A DNA stretch of 45,432 bases from Verrucomicrobiota bacterium (lineage in GTDB: Bacteria; Verrucomicrobiota; Verrucomicrobiia; Opitutales; Coraliomargaritaceae): NCBI GenBank assembly GCA_009908325.1, contig JAAAPI010000179.1, positions 1 through 45,432 of the forward strand. The letters are read 5' to 3'. Position 1 is the first letter of the stretch. The number at the start of each line of letters is the position of its first letter. Below the pieces are notes generated by a model. That model did no database searches, was not told where the DNA came from, and saw only the letters and a list, made by a program, of their open reading frames with translations. Position numbers and translations under genes: made by a program. Shown in pieces: positions 26,848 through 36,062 of this stretch.

Positions 26848-26944
26848 GGGCTTCACTTGCCGTGCTCGGCGTAGCTTTCAAGCGAAGCCGGGTGAAGACC
26901 GCCGAGACCCTGCCGTAGGGGCTTCACTTGTGAAGGCCGCCGAG
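26843..26944 (+). repeat. two REP-like elements, CGTAGGGG family
   Basis: Heads CGTAGGGG occur at 26843 and 26914. The second has the hairpin CTTCA-CTTG-TGAAG. In the first, about 35 bp of other sequence lie between CTTCACTTG and the closing GTGAAG. The first element overlaps the stop codon of the DUF5069 gene. Confidence 0.75.
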
Positions 26945-27030
26945 CAACGCTATACCGCATCCATCTATTTCAAACTCATCCCACAAACCGTGATTGACCC
27001 ATCACACCTCCTTTAGAAGCTTCCTCGTAA

Positions 27031-28623
27031 ATGACACCCTTCACCTTCGAAGGCCACAAAGGCCCCATCCGCGTTCGCCCGATTCAGCACGAGGATATTC
27101 CTCACCTGATCGCTCTCAACAAAAAGGCCTTCCCGCTCATGGCAGAAGAAAACGTCGTCTGGAGCGAACGGCAGCTGAAAAACCACCTTCGTCTCTTTCC
27201 CGACGGGCAACTCGCCGCCGAAATCGACGGAAAAATTGTCGGGGCCATCGCATCCCTCATCATCAGCAAAGAACGCGATCCGTATCGCGCCCACACCTAC
27301 GCCGGTATCACCGATGGCGGTTACTTTCACAATCACGACTCCAGTGGCGATACCCTCTATGGCGCCGATGTCTATGTCGATCCCGATTGCCAGGGCTGTG
27401 GCGCAGGAGCGGCCCTTTACGAAGCCCGCCGACGGCTCTGCAAAAGCCTTAACCTTCGCCGCATCCTCGCCGGTGGACGGATAGCGAACTACGACGCATT
27501 CGCCGAAGAAATGACCCCGGAGGACTATGTCCGCAAGGTAACCGACGGAGACATCAAGGATCCTGTCCTAACCTTTCAACTACGGGAGGGCTTCACGGTC
27601 CGGGGAATCCTGCACAACTACATCACCGACCCAATGAGTCGCAACTACGCCAGCCTCATCGAGTGGCTCAATCCCGACTACGTAGCACCCGAAGCCTCTT
27701 CCAAAGTCCGCATCGCCTGCGTGCAATACCAGGTCCGGAAAATTAACACTTTTGAGGATTTTGCCAGCCAAGTGGAATACTTCGTCGAAACCGCGGCCGA
27801 CTACAAATCCGACTTCGTCCTCTTTCCCGAGTTTTTTACTGTCCAGCTACTCTCCGTAATCGAGCCCCTGCCCGCTGTCGACGGCATTCGAAAGCTATCC
27901 GAGGAATTCAGTGCACCCTTTATCGACCTCATGTCGCGCATGGCCAAAAAATACGGCCTCTATATCATCGGCGGCAGCCACCCAATCGAACGCGGCGACA
28001 AGCTGCAGAACGAGTGCCTCATCTTCGACCCCGACGGCCGCTACATCGCCCAGCCCAAACTCCATATCACACCTTCGGAAAAACGCTACTGGGGCATATC
28101 GGGAGGTCATGAGCTCATCGTTCTGCCCACACCCAAGGCAAGGATCGCCGTGCAGATTTGCTACGACGTCGAGTTCCCCGAGGCCAGCCGCTACCTTGCC
28201 GACGAAGGCGTCGAGATCCTCTTTGTGCCCTACTGCACCGACGACCGCCACGGCATGTTCCGCGTGCGCAAGTGCGCCGAGGCCCGCGCCATCGAAAATC
28301 AAATATTCGTCGCGACTGCGGGCATCATCGGGAATCTACCCAGCGTGCCCGCCATGGACATCCACTACGGGCAGGCCGCCGTCTTCTCCCCCTGCGATTT
28401 CGAATTCGCCCGCGACGGCATACAAGCCATCGCCGACTCCAACGTCGAAACCATGCTCGTCACCGACATCGACACCGAGGACCTCTACCGCTCCCGTTCC
28501 GCCGGCTCAGTCACCCCGCGCCTCGACCGCCGCACGGACCTCTTCGAGCTCAAAGCAAAACTCAAAAACGTCGAAAACCGCAGCGAACTCAACGAAGCCC
28601 CCGAATTCGAACTGCCCAAGTGA
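27031..28623 (+). CDS. GNAT acetyltransferase fused to a nitrilase-family amidohydrolase
   Basis: A 530-residue fusion. Residues 1-215 are a GNAT acetyltransferase domain (IRVRPIQHEDIPHLIALNKKAF, acetyl-CoA loop DPDCQGCGAGAALYEARR). Residues 225-510 are a carbon-nitrogen hydrolase with the catalytic triad Glu267 (VLFPEFFT), Lys343 (QPKLHITPSEK) and Cys377 (QICYDVEFPE). The domain order matches Bacillus YhcX-like proteins. It probably acylates an amine and hydrolyses an amide in one pathway; the substrate is unknown. REP elements flank it on both sides. Confidence 0.85.
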   Translation: MTPFTFEGHKGPIRVRPIQHEDIPHLIALNKKAFPLMAEENVVWSERQLKNHLRLFPDGQLAAEIDGKIVGAIASLIISKERDPYRAHTYAGITDGGYFHNHDSSGDTLYGADVYVDPDCQGCGAGAALYEARRRLCKSLNLRRILAGGRIANYDAFAEEMTPEDYVRKVTDGDIKDPVLTFQLREGFTVRGILHNYITDPMSRNYASLIEWLNPDYVAPEASSKVRIACVQYQVRKINTFEDFASQVEYFVETAADYKSDFVLFPEFFTVQLLSVIEPLPAVDGIRKLSEEFSAPFIDLMSRMAKKYGLYIIGGSHPIERGDKLQNECLIFDPDGRYIAQPKLHITPSEKRYWGISGGHELIVLPTPKARIAVQICYDVEFPEASRYLADEGVEILFVPYCTDDRHGMFRVRKCAEARAIENQIFVATAGIIGNLPSVPAMDIHYGQAAVFSPCDFEFARDGIQAIADSNVETMLVTDIDTEDLYRSRSAGSVTPRLDRRTDLFELKAKLKNVENRSELNEAPEFELPK

Positions 28624-28667
28624 CATCACGGCCCCAGGACACAGCGCCCCGAACAGACTATACCGCC

Positions 28668-28802
28668 CGTGGCGTCGTCGCTTGCGACGGCCCCAAACGG
28701 CATTATTTCGCTCGTAGTGTCGTCGCTTGCGACGGCCCCAAACAGTTTCATTCTGTCCGTAGTGTCGTCGCTTGCGACGGCCCCAAAGGGCATTGACTCT
28801 GC
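28668..28802 (+). repeat. three-unit 45-bp tandem array of REP-like hairpins
   Basis: Units start at 28668, 28713 and 28758, exactly 45 bp apart. Each has a CGTGG or CGTAG head, the hairpin CGTCG-CTTG-CGACG and GGCCCCAAA; the last 15 bp vary between units. Confidence 0.85.
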
Positions 28803-28922
28803 CTGAAAAAAAATCCTTTCCCGCAGGTTCCTGGCCACCACCAAGCCGCCCCAATCGACCCATTTCATACTACTGGTAGAAGATTTCGAGACGTACATTT
28901 TAACAAAAAGTCGAAGAAAAGG

Positions 28923-28955
28923 TTGACTTTTATCGTTTATCTGCGATATACGATA
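28923..28955 (+). promoter_or_regulatory. promoter and ArsR-type operator
   Basis: A -35 box TTGACT (28923-28928) is followed by a weak -10 such as TATACG (28947-28952). A 25-bp imperfect palindrome at 28931-28955 has half-sites TATCGT and ACGATA around an inner TATC/GATA pair. It overlaps the promoter and ends 15 bp before the ArsR ATG, so it is a good candidate autoregulatory operator. Confidence 0.65.
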
Positions 28956-28969
28956 ATAAATATCCAATT

Positions 28970-29311
28970 ATGGCCTTTCAAAAATCAACCCTTTTCAGTC
29001 CCGAACATGCAGCCCTCGCCAAATTCGCTCATGCATTGTCCCATCCGGCCCGCATCGCACTCATCAAGATTTTGCAGAATAAAGGCGAAGCCTGCTGCGG
29101 CGAACTGGTTGCGGCTTTGCCCTTGGCCCAAGCCACCATTTCCCAGCATCTGCGCTGCCTGCGCGAAGTGGGTCTGCTGGAGCAGCGCAACTGCGGTCCC
29201 AAGATCTGCTATTCGCTGAACTGCGAGGCTATGCGTGATTTCTGCCACAGTTTTCAATGCACGCTCGGCACCGACACGGCGAATGAACCGGTCGAAGTGG
29301 CTCAAAGCTAA
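28970..29311 (+). CDS. ArsR-family transcriptional repressor
   Basis: A 113-residue winged-helix protein with ALSHPARIALIKILQ (helices 2-3), the recognition helix QATISQHLRCLREVGLLEQRN and a wing (GPKICYSLN). Cysteines occur in KGEACCGEL and near the C-terminus (MRDFCHSFQC), so sensing of thiols, persulfide or a metal is possible. It lies 18 bp upstream of the CoA-disulfide-reductase fusion gene and very likely controls that operon through the palindrome at 28931-28955. Confidence 0.9.
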   Translation: MAFQKSTLFSPEHAALAKFAHALSHPARIALIKILQNKGEACCGELVAALPLAQATISQHLRCLREVGLLEQRNCGPKICYSLNCEAMRDFCHSFQCTLGTDTANEPVEVAQS

Positions 29312-29329
29312 ATACTCAAAACGACGTTA

Positions 29330-31792
29330 ATGAATCCATTTATGAATGAAGCAGCCAATCCCCGAATCCTGATCGTCGGCGGCGTCGCCGGCGGTGCCTC
29401 AGCGGCGGCCCGACTGCGGCGCCTGCATGAGAATGCATCGATCACGCTGATTGAACGCGGCCCCGATGTCTCGTTTGCCAATTGTGGTCTGCCTTACCAC
29501 ATAGGCGGAGAAATCACAGACCGTGGTAAGCTATCCGTGCAAACCCCGGAAAGTCTTCGCGCACAGCTTGCCATCGAGGTGCGAGCACGAACCGAAGCCG
29601 TTGCGATTAATCGCGAGAAGAAGACCTTACAGGTCCGAAATCTGGAAGATAATAGCACCGAGGACCTACCCTACGATAAGCTTATCCTCTCTCCCGGCGC
29701 ATCCCCGCTCAAACCGCCCATGCCCGGCATCGAGACGCCCGGCATCTATACCCTGCGCAACCTCCAGGATATGGACCGCATCAAAGCGGCTGCCGATTCA
29801 GCTCAGAGCGTGCTCATAATTGGCGCCGGTTTTATCGGGCTGGAAATGGCCGAGCAACTCATCAACTCGCAGAAAAAAGTCACGCTTGTTGAACTTGTCG
29901 AACAAGTTCTCCCGCAAATGGATCCGGAGATGGTCCGGGCCGTCGAGCAGGAACTCATGGATAACGGAGTCGACCTACGCCTCGGTGATGGCATCGACGG
30001 CTTCAGCCAAGGGGCCGACTCAATGCTCGAGGCCACGCTCAAATCGGGGAAGACACTCTCTGCCGACATGGTAATCCTCTCTATCGGTGTGCGCCCGGAA
30101 AACCAATTGGCCAAAGACGCCGGACTGGAACTCGGAGCACGCGGCCACATTCAAACGAATCCCCACATGCAAACCTCCGATCCCGATATCTATGCGGTCG
30201 GGGATGCCAGTGAGACGACCGATCCCAACCTCGGCGGCCCTGCGGCAATCGCTCTGGGAGGACCCGCCAACCGGCAAGGTCGCTGCGCCGCTGATCACAT
30301 TATTCTCGGCGACAAGGCCAAGGCCTACCCGGGCTCAATCGGCACCTCCATTGTGCGCGTGTTCGACGTTGCCGCGGGTGTGACCGGGCACAGCGAAAAA
30401 CGGCTTCAGCAAATGGAAGTCGACTACGAAAAAACCATCGTGACTGACTTCAATCACGCCAGTTATTTCCCGGGTGCCGCCCACCTCACTGTCAAAGTGC
30501 TCTGGGAAAAATCAAGCGGCCGCATTCTCGGCGGCCAAGTCAATGGCATCGACGGCGTGGATAAACGGCTCGACGTTTTGGCCACGGCAATCAAGGGCCG
30601 ACTCACCGTCGACGATCTGGAGCATCTCGAATTAGCCTATGCGCCTCCCTTTGGTGCGGCCAAAGACCCCCTCAACACGGCTGGCTTTTCCGCCAACAAT
30701 ATTCGCAGCGGCCGATTAAAACCGATCTACACTCTCGACGAGGCCGCAGGCACCCAGCTGCTCGATGCACGACCCGCCGAGATGGCCGCCATCAAACCCA
30801 TCCCCGGGGCGGTCAACATCCCCTTCCCCGAATTGCGCGGCCGCCTCGGTGAATTGGACAAGGCCAAACCCGTCACCACGATTTGTGCTCTCGGTAAAAC
30901 CAGCTATTTCGCCGCGCGCATTCTCAGCCAGAACGGCTTCGATGTGCAGGCCCACGTCGGCGGCTGGAAAACCGAACAACGCCCTCAACCACCCGTAGCC
31001 ACGACGACCATGCCGAACGACAAGGAACCTCCGCAAACGACCGAAACAACCACCCCAGCCGGCGACACCATCCGACTCGACTGCACCGGCATGGCCTGCC
31101 CGGGACCCATCCTCCGCGTCAAAGAAGCGGTCGCCAGTTTAGACGAGGGTCAAATTCTCGAGGTGCGCGCTTCCGATGCGGGCTTTAAGAGCGACCTCCC
31201 CGCTTTCTGCAAAGCCAACGGCTACGAATGCCTCAGTGTCGAAAAGGAAAAAGGCATTGTCACCGGCCGCGTCAGCCGCGGGGCCGCCTGCCCGGTTGCG
31301 TCCGCACCTGCCGGTTCGGGACAGGGCGCCACCATCGTGGTCTTTTCCGGCGAGCTGGACAAAGCCATGGCCGCCTATGTAATCGCCAACGGCGCCGTCG
31401 CCATGGGTGGTAAAGCCACACTCTTCTTTACCTTCTGGGGCCTCAACGTCCTGCGTAAAGACCCCGCCCCCAAAGTCGGCGGCAAGAGCTTCATGGACAA
31501 GATGTTCGGTTGGATGCTCCCACGCGGCGCGAACAAGCTGCCCCTCTCCCAAATGCACATGGGCGGGCTCGGCACTTGGATGATGAAAGACCGCATGGCC
31601 GGGAAAAAACTCCCCAACCTCCCCGGCCTGATGGAAGATGCCCAAAAATCCGGCATTCGCCTGGTGGCCTGCACCATGTCGATGGAAGCCATGGGCATCC
31701 GCGAGGAAGAACTCATCGCCGGTGTCGAGCTTGGCGGCGTCGCCGAATACCTGGGTGCCGCCTCCGAAACCAACGCGAACCTCTTTGTCTAA
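29330..31792 (+). CDS. CoA-disulfide reductase / rhodanese / TusA / DsrE four-module fusion
   Basis: An 820-residue protein. The flavin reductase (about residues 12-455) has the FAD motif ILIVGGVAGGASAAAR, active Cys52 (FANCGLPYHIGG) and NAD motif VLIIGAGFIGLEMAEQL. A rhodanese-like domain (about 475-555) has Cys519 (TICALGKTS). A TusA/SirA domain (about 583-655) has Cys590 in ACPGPI. A DsrE-like domain (about 660-820) has Cys781 (VACTMSMEAMG). Known homologues reduce CoA persulfide or polysulfide and pass sulfane sulfur along. The protein is cytosolic. A second ATG at 29342 is possible. The next gene overlaps by one base. Confidence 0.9.
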   Translation: MNPFMNEAANPRILIVGGVAGGASAAARLRRLHENASITLIERGPDVSFANCGLPYHIGGEITDRGKLSVQTPESLRAQLAIEVRARTEAVAINREKKTLQVRNLEDNSTEDLPYDKLILSPGASPLKPPMPGIETPGIYTLRNLQDMDRIKAAADSAQSVLIIGAGFIGLEMAEQLINSQKKVTLVELVEQVLPQMDPEMVRAVEQELMDNGVDLRLGDGIDGFSQGADSMLEATLKSGKTLSADMVILSIGVRPENQLAKDAGLELGARGHIQTNPHMQTSDPDIYAVGDASETTDPNLGGPAAIALGGPANRQGRCAADHIILGDKAKAYPGSIGTSIVRVFDVAAGVTGHSEKRLQQMEVDYEKTIVTDFNHASYFPGAAHLTVKVLWEKSSGRILGGQVNGIDGVDKRLDVLATAIKGRLTVDDLEHLELAYAPPFGAAKDPLNTAGFSANNIRSGRLKPIYTLDEAAGTQLLDARPAEMAAIKPIPGAVNIPFPELRGRLGELDKAKPVTTICALGKTSYFAARILSQNGFDVQAHVGGWKTEQRPQPPVATTTMPNDKEPPQTTETTTPAGDTIRLDCTGMACPGPILRVKEAVASLDEGQILEVRASDAGFKSDLPAFCKANGYECLSVEKEKGIVTGRVSRGAACPVASAPAGSGQGATIVVFSGELDKAMAAYVIANGAVAMGGKATLFFTFWGLNVLRKDPAPKVGGKSFMDKMFGWMLPRGANKLPLSQMHMGGLGTWMMKDRMAGKKLPNLPGLMEDAQKSGIRLVACTMSMEAMGIREEELIAGVELGGVAEYLGAASETNANLFV

Positions 31793-32376
31793 TGAAAATA
31801 CACGTCCTAACCGCCTCCATGAGTCTTCTCTTCATCGCTGCCTGTAGCCAACCATCAGCAGATGCCGAAGCAGATGCCGCAACGACCAATATCGACTACG
31901 TCGGGGACAGCCGTTCCACGGTTCTGGATCTGAAAGAGGCGCTTAGCAGTGAGCTTCAAACTGCTATGCAAGCCGCCGGCATCGGTGCTGCCATCGAAGT
32001 TTGCCGCTCTCTGGCCCAACCCATTACCGCAGACATCTCCGGACGCGACGCCGAGAAAACGATCCGCCGTGTCGCGCTGCGCTATCGAAATCCCGCTAAC
32101 GCGGCTGACGAGCTTTCAAAGTCCGTCATGGAACAATGGATCGCTGACCTCGACGATCAACAAGCTGCGAAGCCTGTGGTCAACCAAACCATGGATTCGG
32201 TCATTGTGCATCACCCAATTATCCTGGGGGCCAATTGCCTCGCGTGTCACGGAGACCCGGATAATTTCCACCCAGAGGTTACGAAAGCACTCAGCGCAAA
32301 CTATCCGAACGACAATGCCACCGGATTTGAAGTCGGCGAACTCCGGGGAGCGTTTCGCGTTGAGTATACCAATTGA
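31792..32376 (+). CDS. c-type heme lipoprotein, DUF3365 (Tll0287-like)
   Basis: A 194-residue protein. Its ATG overlaps the preceding stop (TAATG), so the two are translationally coupled. A lipobox (FIAACS, Cys18) marks a lipoprotein. The DUF3365 sensor-type fold follows (AIEVCRSLAQPITADIS, TIRRVALRYRNPANAAD, VHHPIILGANCLACHGDP) with one CxxCH heme motif at Cys149, Cys152 and His153. Such proteins bind a single heme c on the periplasmic side, with a proposed redox or sensor role. In this operon it may report redox state or take electrons linked to sulfur metabolism; that is inference. Confidence 0.85.
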   Translation: MKIHVLTASMSLLFIAACSQPSADAEADAATTNIDYVGDSRSTVLDLKEALSSELQTAMQAAGIGAAIEVCRSLAQPITADISGRDAEKTIRRVALRYRNPANAADELSKSVMEQWIADLDDQQAAKPVVNQTMDSVIVHHPIILGANCLACHGDPDNFHPEVTKALSANYPNDNATGFEVGELRGAFRVEYTN

Positions 32377-32459
32377 AGTCAAATTTTTGCTGGAGAGTCC
32401 CGGCTCCGCCGCTAGGTTCCAATAGGGCCACTACCTTTTGTGAACAAGAACAAACCGGC

Positions 32460-32894
32460 ATGATAAGCACATTCAACCACTGGGTCTTTGCAAGTCTCGC
32501 CGCCGTCCTGCTTGTAGCGGGCTGCGGCACGACCAAGAACCAACGCATTAGTCAGAACGAGGCACTCTTCAACACCTACACGCCCGCCGAGGGGCAGATG
32601 ATACGCACCGGGCAGGTAGCCGTGGGGTTTGATCAGGATATGGTGCGCATGGCGTTGGGCGACCCGAGCCGTGAGACGACCGTCGACACCGCAGCGGGGA
32701 AACAAATCGCCTGGGAATATCGCCACATCAAACCATCCCTCGGTGTCGGCGTCGGCGGAAGCGTCGGCACCCGGGGCAGTGGCATTGGGATCGGATCTGG
32801 AGTCGGTATCAGTCCAAACAATACGAAACTGCGGAAGCGCGTGATCTTTGATCGGCAGACCGGCAAGGTCAGCCGCGTCGAATCCTATGACTAG
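32460..32894 (+). CDS. small lipoprotein with SmpA/OmlA-like domain and Gly-rich segment
   Basis: A 144-residue lipoprotein (lipobox LLVAGC, Cys22). The part IRTGQVAVGFDQDMVRMALGDPSRET resembles the SmpA/OmlA (BamE-like) helix-strand motif, in which the protein is matched to an outer-membrane partner. A glycine-rich stretch (VGVGGSVGTRGSGIGIGSG) lies at about residues 98-120. The specific function is unknown. It is 83 bp downstream of the heme lipoprotein and may have its own promoter. Confidence 0.65.
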   Translation: MISTFNHWVFASLAAVLLVAGCGTTKNQRISQNEALFNTYTPAEGQMIRTGQVAVGFDQDMVRMALGDPSRETTVDTAAGKQIAWEYRHIKPSLGVGVGGSVGTRGSGIGIGSGVGISPNNTKLRKRVIFDRQTGKVSRVESYD

Positions 32895-32916
32895 ATTTGG
32901 TTTTCACTTTACGGAC

Positions 32917-33018
32917 CTAGGGGCTTCACTTGCCGGAGGTCATGGGCTTGTCGTATCGGTGAAATCCGCCTCTACCACGCGCCGAGCCGCTGCGGTCTTC
33001 ACAAGTGAAGCCCCTACG
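32917..33018. repeat. REP-like inverted pair, CGTAGGGG family
   Basis: A degenerate left element (TAGGGGCTTCACTTG) and an intact inverted right element at 32992-33018, whose reverse complement has the CGTAGGGG head and hairpin CTTCA-CTTG-TGAAG. The pair lies directly before nadC. Confidence 0.75.
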
Positions 33019-33026
33019 CAACTACC

Positions 33027-33956
33027 ATGAGCCACAACGCCCGCTACTCTGCCGAAACTTTCAAGACCCGCCTCACTTGGGAGGATCTTGACCCGGACTA
33101 CCTGCGCCAACTCATCGGTCTGGCAAAAATCGAAGACCTCGCTGGGGCCGGGCTCGCCCATCGCCCGGAGCGATTGGGCGACGTCACCACCGCGCTCATG
33201 CCTGAAGGTGCGACTGGCCAGGCAAAACTCGTCGCCCGCGAGCCGCTCGTGATCTGCGGTCTCGACCTCGTTCAAATGGTATTGGATAGCTACGGTTCGG
33301 AATGTCACTTTGACTCCAGCGTCGAAGACGGCCAGTTGCTCGACACGGGCGACGTCCTCGGCTCGCTGAGCGGCCCCTCCGCGCCCTTACTCCAAGCCGA
33401 GCGCGTCCTGCTCAACTTCCTGCAACATCTCAGCGGCATCGCCACCGAAACCCGGCTCTACGTAAACGCGCTCGGCACCAGCTCCGCCGCGCTCCTCGAT
33501 ACACGCAAGACACTACCGGGCTACCGCGTGCTCCAGAAATATGCCTTCGCCTCTGGCGGCGGCCACAACCACCGGATCGGCCTGTTTGATCGGGTCATGC
33601 TCAAAGACAACCACCTGGCAGTTGCCGGCGCTACCGGTGGCGACCGCCTCACCGAGACCGTCGCGCTCGCGGTGAACACCTGCGAAGGACTCGCCATTGA
33701 AGTCGAAGTCGACTCTCTCGACCAAATTCAGCCCGTTCTCGACGCCGGGGCCGACATCATTCTGCTCGATAATTTCACTCCGCTGAAAATAGCCGAGGCG
33801 GTTAACATAATCGATGGCCGCGCCTGCACCGAAGCAAGCGGCGGCATCACCCTGGACAGCTTACCGGAGCTCGGCGATCTCGGCCTCGACTTCATTTCGA
33901 CGGGTGCCCCCATCCACCAAAGCACTTGGAAAGACATCGGGCTGGATTGGCTCTGA
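33027..33956 (+). CDS. nadC: nicotinate-nucleotide pyrophosphorylase (carboxylating)
   Basis: A 309-residue enzyme that converts quinolinate and PRPP to nicotinate mononucleotide in de novo NAD synthesis. Diagnostic blocks are [66 protein letters not shown] and EASGGI, with the basic residues for quinolinate and the Asp/Glu for PRPP-Mg. The length is normal. It is followed by birA in the same direction, with 46 bp between them. Confidence 0.96.
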   Translation: MSHNARYSAETFKTRLTWEDLDPDYLRQLIGLAKIEDLAGAGLAHRPERLGDVTTALMPEGATGQAKLVAREPLVICGLDLVQMVLDSYGSECHFDSSVEDGQLLDTGDVLGSLSGPSAPLLQAERVLLNFLQHLSGIATETRLYVNALGTSSAALLDTRKTLPGYRVLQKYAFASGGGHNHRIGLFDRVMLKDNHLAVAGATGGDRLTETVALAVNTCEGLAIEVEVDSLDQIQPVLDAGADIILLDNFTPLKIAEAVNIIDGRACTEASGGITLDSLPELGDLGLDFISTGAPIHQSTWKDIGLDWL

Positions 33957-34002
33957 AATTCAAATATTTGGAAATTGCACCGAATTCCCTTCGATAGCCA
34001 AA

Positions 34003-35022
34003 ATGCCAGAAGACACCGACTTTCGACAGTTAGCGAAAAACAAAGATGCCCTGGCCATTTTGCGCACGCTTCTGGCTTCGCCAAGCGAGTTCGTCTCCGG
34101 TAGCCTCCTGGCCGAACAGCTCGGCATGTCCCGCCCGGCAATTCACGGCAAGCTCGAAAAACTACGGGACCAAGGTTTCACCTTCGAAGCGATCCGCAAC
34201 AAAGGTTATCGGCTAACCAGGGAGCCCGAAGTGCTCCACTCGGATTTGCTCGACTACTACGCAGAAAAGGCAGGCATCCACTTCGACCTGCTTTACTTCC
34301 CAGTCATCGACAGCACAAACAGCGAGGCCGAGCGCCAACTGGCCAGCGGCCGCAAGGGGCCCTTCGCTATTGTCTCCAGCTGCCAGACCAAAGGGCGCGG
34401 TCGGCTGGGGCGCGTCTGGCATAGCGCTTCCGCCGACAACCTCTACCTCACCGTCGCCTTCGAGCCGAACATTCCCCCGCAGCAATTGCAGCATTTCACC
34501 CTTTGGGCCGGTATCCATATCTGTCGCTCTTTGCAGTGTCTCGTGCCCGATGCGCCGCTTAAAATCAAGTGGCCCAACGACCTGCACTGTGACGAGCGCA
34601 AGTTCGCCGGCATGTTGACCGAAGCAAAGATGGACGCCGATTGCATCCGCAGCATACTCTTTGGCATTGGGCTGAATGTGAACAGCAATCCGTCAAAATA
34701 CCCCGGCGATATTCGCAGATCGGCCACCAGCCTCTATGCGATCCACGGCCGGGAACTTTCACTCAGCCGGGTCGCCGCCCAGGTCGCGGCCGCCGCCAAG
34801 GCTGCCTATCACGCCAGCATCCTCGCCGAGGCTAGCGAAGACCTCAGCACGGCCTGGGCACCCCTCGACTCACTTTCCGGAAAGACCGTTACCGCACTGG
34901 TGAACGGACAAGAAATCACCGGCGTTGCCAGCGGGATCGATGCGTACGGAGCCTTGCTCCTCCGATCCGCCGACGGCGAGACACAACGCATCCGCGCTGG
35001 CGACGTGACTTTGAAAAAGTGA
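34003..35022 (+). CDS. birA: bifunctional biotin protein ligase / biotin operon repressor BirA
   Basis: A 339-residue protein starting at the ATG at 34003. Residues 15-75 form an N-terminal winged helix ([33 protein letters not shown]), so it can act as a repressor. The ligase core has the biotinyl-AMP loop [10 protein letters not shown] and [21 protein letters not shown]-terminal SH3-like domain ([28 protein letters not shown]) follows. It attaches biotin to acetyl-CoA carboxylase and similar proteins. It forms a cofactor cluster with nadC and coaX. Confidence 0.95.
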   Translation: MPEDTDFRQLAKNKDALAILRTLLASPSEFVSGSLLAEQLGMSRPAIHGKLEKLRDQGFTFEAIRNKGYRLTREPEVLHSDLLDYYAEKAGIHFDLLYFPVIDSTNSEAERQLASGRKGPFAIVSSCQTKGRGRLGRVWHSASADNLYLTVAFEPNIPPQQLQHFTLWAGIHICRSLQCLVPDAPLKIKWPNDLHCDERKFAGMLTEAKMDADCIRSILFGIGLNVNSNPSKYPGDIRRSATSLYAIHGRELSLSRVAAQVAAAAKAAYHASILAEASEDLSTAWAPLDSLSGKTVTALVNGQEITGVASGIDAYGALLLRSADGETQRIRAGDVTLKK

Positions 35023-35105
35023 ATCCTGGGGCAAACAGAAATATCCCGGGTTCTTTTCAATAGATTACACTGTCGGTAACAGTGCCTCATTGACGTCGCT
35101 TTTTT

Positions 35106-35234
35106 CGTAGGGGCTTCACTTGTGAAGACCGCTGATGCCTCATTAGCGTCTCTTTTCTCGTAGGGGCTTCACTCGTGAAGACCGCTAATCCGGCGCGCCA
35201 AACCACTGCGGTCTTCACAAGTGAAGCCCCTACG
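35106..35234. repeat. three REP-like elements, CGTAGGGG family
   Basis: Direct elements start at 35106 (hairpin CTTCA-CTTG-TGAAG) and 35159 (CTTCA-CTCG-TGAAG). An inverted element ends at 35234. The last two form an outward-facing pair. The block lies between birA and coaX. Confidence 0.85.
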
Positions 35235-35288
35235 TTTCTACCGCATTCACCTTGATCCAGCCGAATTGGCCTCACACACTGACCTTTC

Positions 35289-36059
35289 ATGAACACCCTC
35301 TGCATCGATGTTGGCAACACCAGCACCCATTTCGGTTTGGTGTCGGGTCAAAACGTTCTAAAAACCGGACATTTCCCGACGCACCAATTCGACGAAGGCC
35401 CGTCCCCGGAATTCGCCGATCGTATCGCGCCACTCCTCGCCGAAGCAGAGGGCATCTCTTTCTGCTCTGTCGTGCCCTCGATCATCCAGAATCTCTCCGC
35501 CAGTCTCAGTCGGTTTGAAAAACCCATCTTTCATTTAATCCACCAGACCTGCACCGGCCTCAATCTAGCCTACCCAAAACCCGACGAGATCGGACAGGAC
35601 CGGATCGCAAACGCACTGGCCGCACAGGAATTTTATGGCATCCCTGCCGTTGTCATCGACATGGGCACCGCCGTAACCTTCGACATCGTGACCAGCCAAG
35701 GCTACGAAGGAGGCATCATCGCTCCTGGTCTGGCGCTCATGACTCGCTACCTGCACGAACAGACCGCCCTCCTCCCGGAATTGACACACGACGACCTCTT
35801 GGATGTCGAAGGTGCCATCGGCAAATCCACCGTTCACGCCATGAAACTCGGCGTCGCAATTGGCTTCTCGGGAATGATTGATGCATTGCTCAAAAAAGTT
35901 ACACATGAGCTACAGCTGCGGGGCGAAGAGAGCCCCGTCGTTCTCTCCACCGGGGGGAGCATCGCTAATTTGACCAAAGACTGGGTCCAAAAAAGCCAAT
36001 TCGTGCCAGCCCTTACACTCATGGGCTTGGCGGTTGCCTACCAAAGACGAGCTGCTTAA
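35289..36059 (+). CDS. coaX: type III pantothenate kinase
   Basis: A 256-residue kinase, first step of CoA synthesis. The ASKHA phosphate-binding motif is at the N-terminus ([14 protein letters not shown]). Pantothenate-binding blocks [15 protein letters not shown] and [30 protein letters not shown] follow, then a C-terminal VVLSTGG phosphate loop. The fold and length match CoaX, not CoaA. It follows birA, a common gene order. Confidence 0.95.
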   Translation: MNTLCIDVGNTSTHFGLVSGQNVLKTGHFPTHQFDEGPSPEFADRIAPLLAEAEGISFCSVVPSIIQNLSASLSRFEKPIFHLIHQTCTGLNLAYPKPDEIGQDRIANALAAQEFYGIPAVVIDMGTAVTFDIVTSQGYEGGIIAPGLALMTRYLHEQTALLPELTHDDLLDVEGAIGKSTVHAMKLGVAIGFSGMIDALLKKVTHELQLRGEESPVVLSTGGSIANLTKDWVQKSQFVPALTLMGLAVAYQRRAA

Positions 36060-36062
36060 ATC

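Larger units (their letters stand above)
28624..28969. other. intergenic region with REP array and ArsR promoter
   Basis: This 346-bp stretch holds the 45-bp tandem REP array (28668-28802) and the promoter and operator of the ArsR gene (28923-28955). No gene was seen; the open frames cross the repeats. Confidence 0.6.

Noticed and set aside
28668..28802. CRISPR-like array (about 30-bp repeats, 15-bp spacers)
   Set aside because: Only three units, spacers far too short, the repeat has a REP head and hairpin that occur singly elsewhere, and no cas genes are present.
29330..31792. Plain NADH oxidase or CoA-disulfide reductase alone
   Set aside because: The protein continues with rhodanese, TusA and DsrE modules in the same frame without a stop, so it is a fusion.
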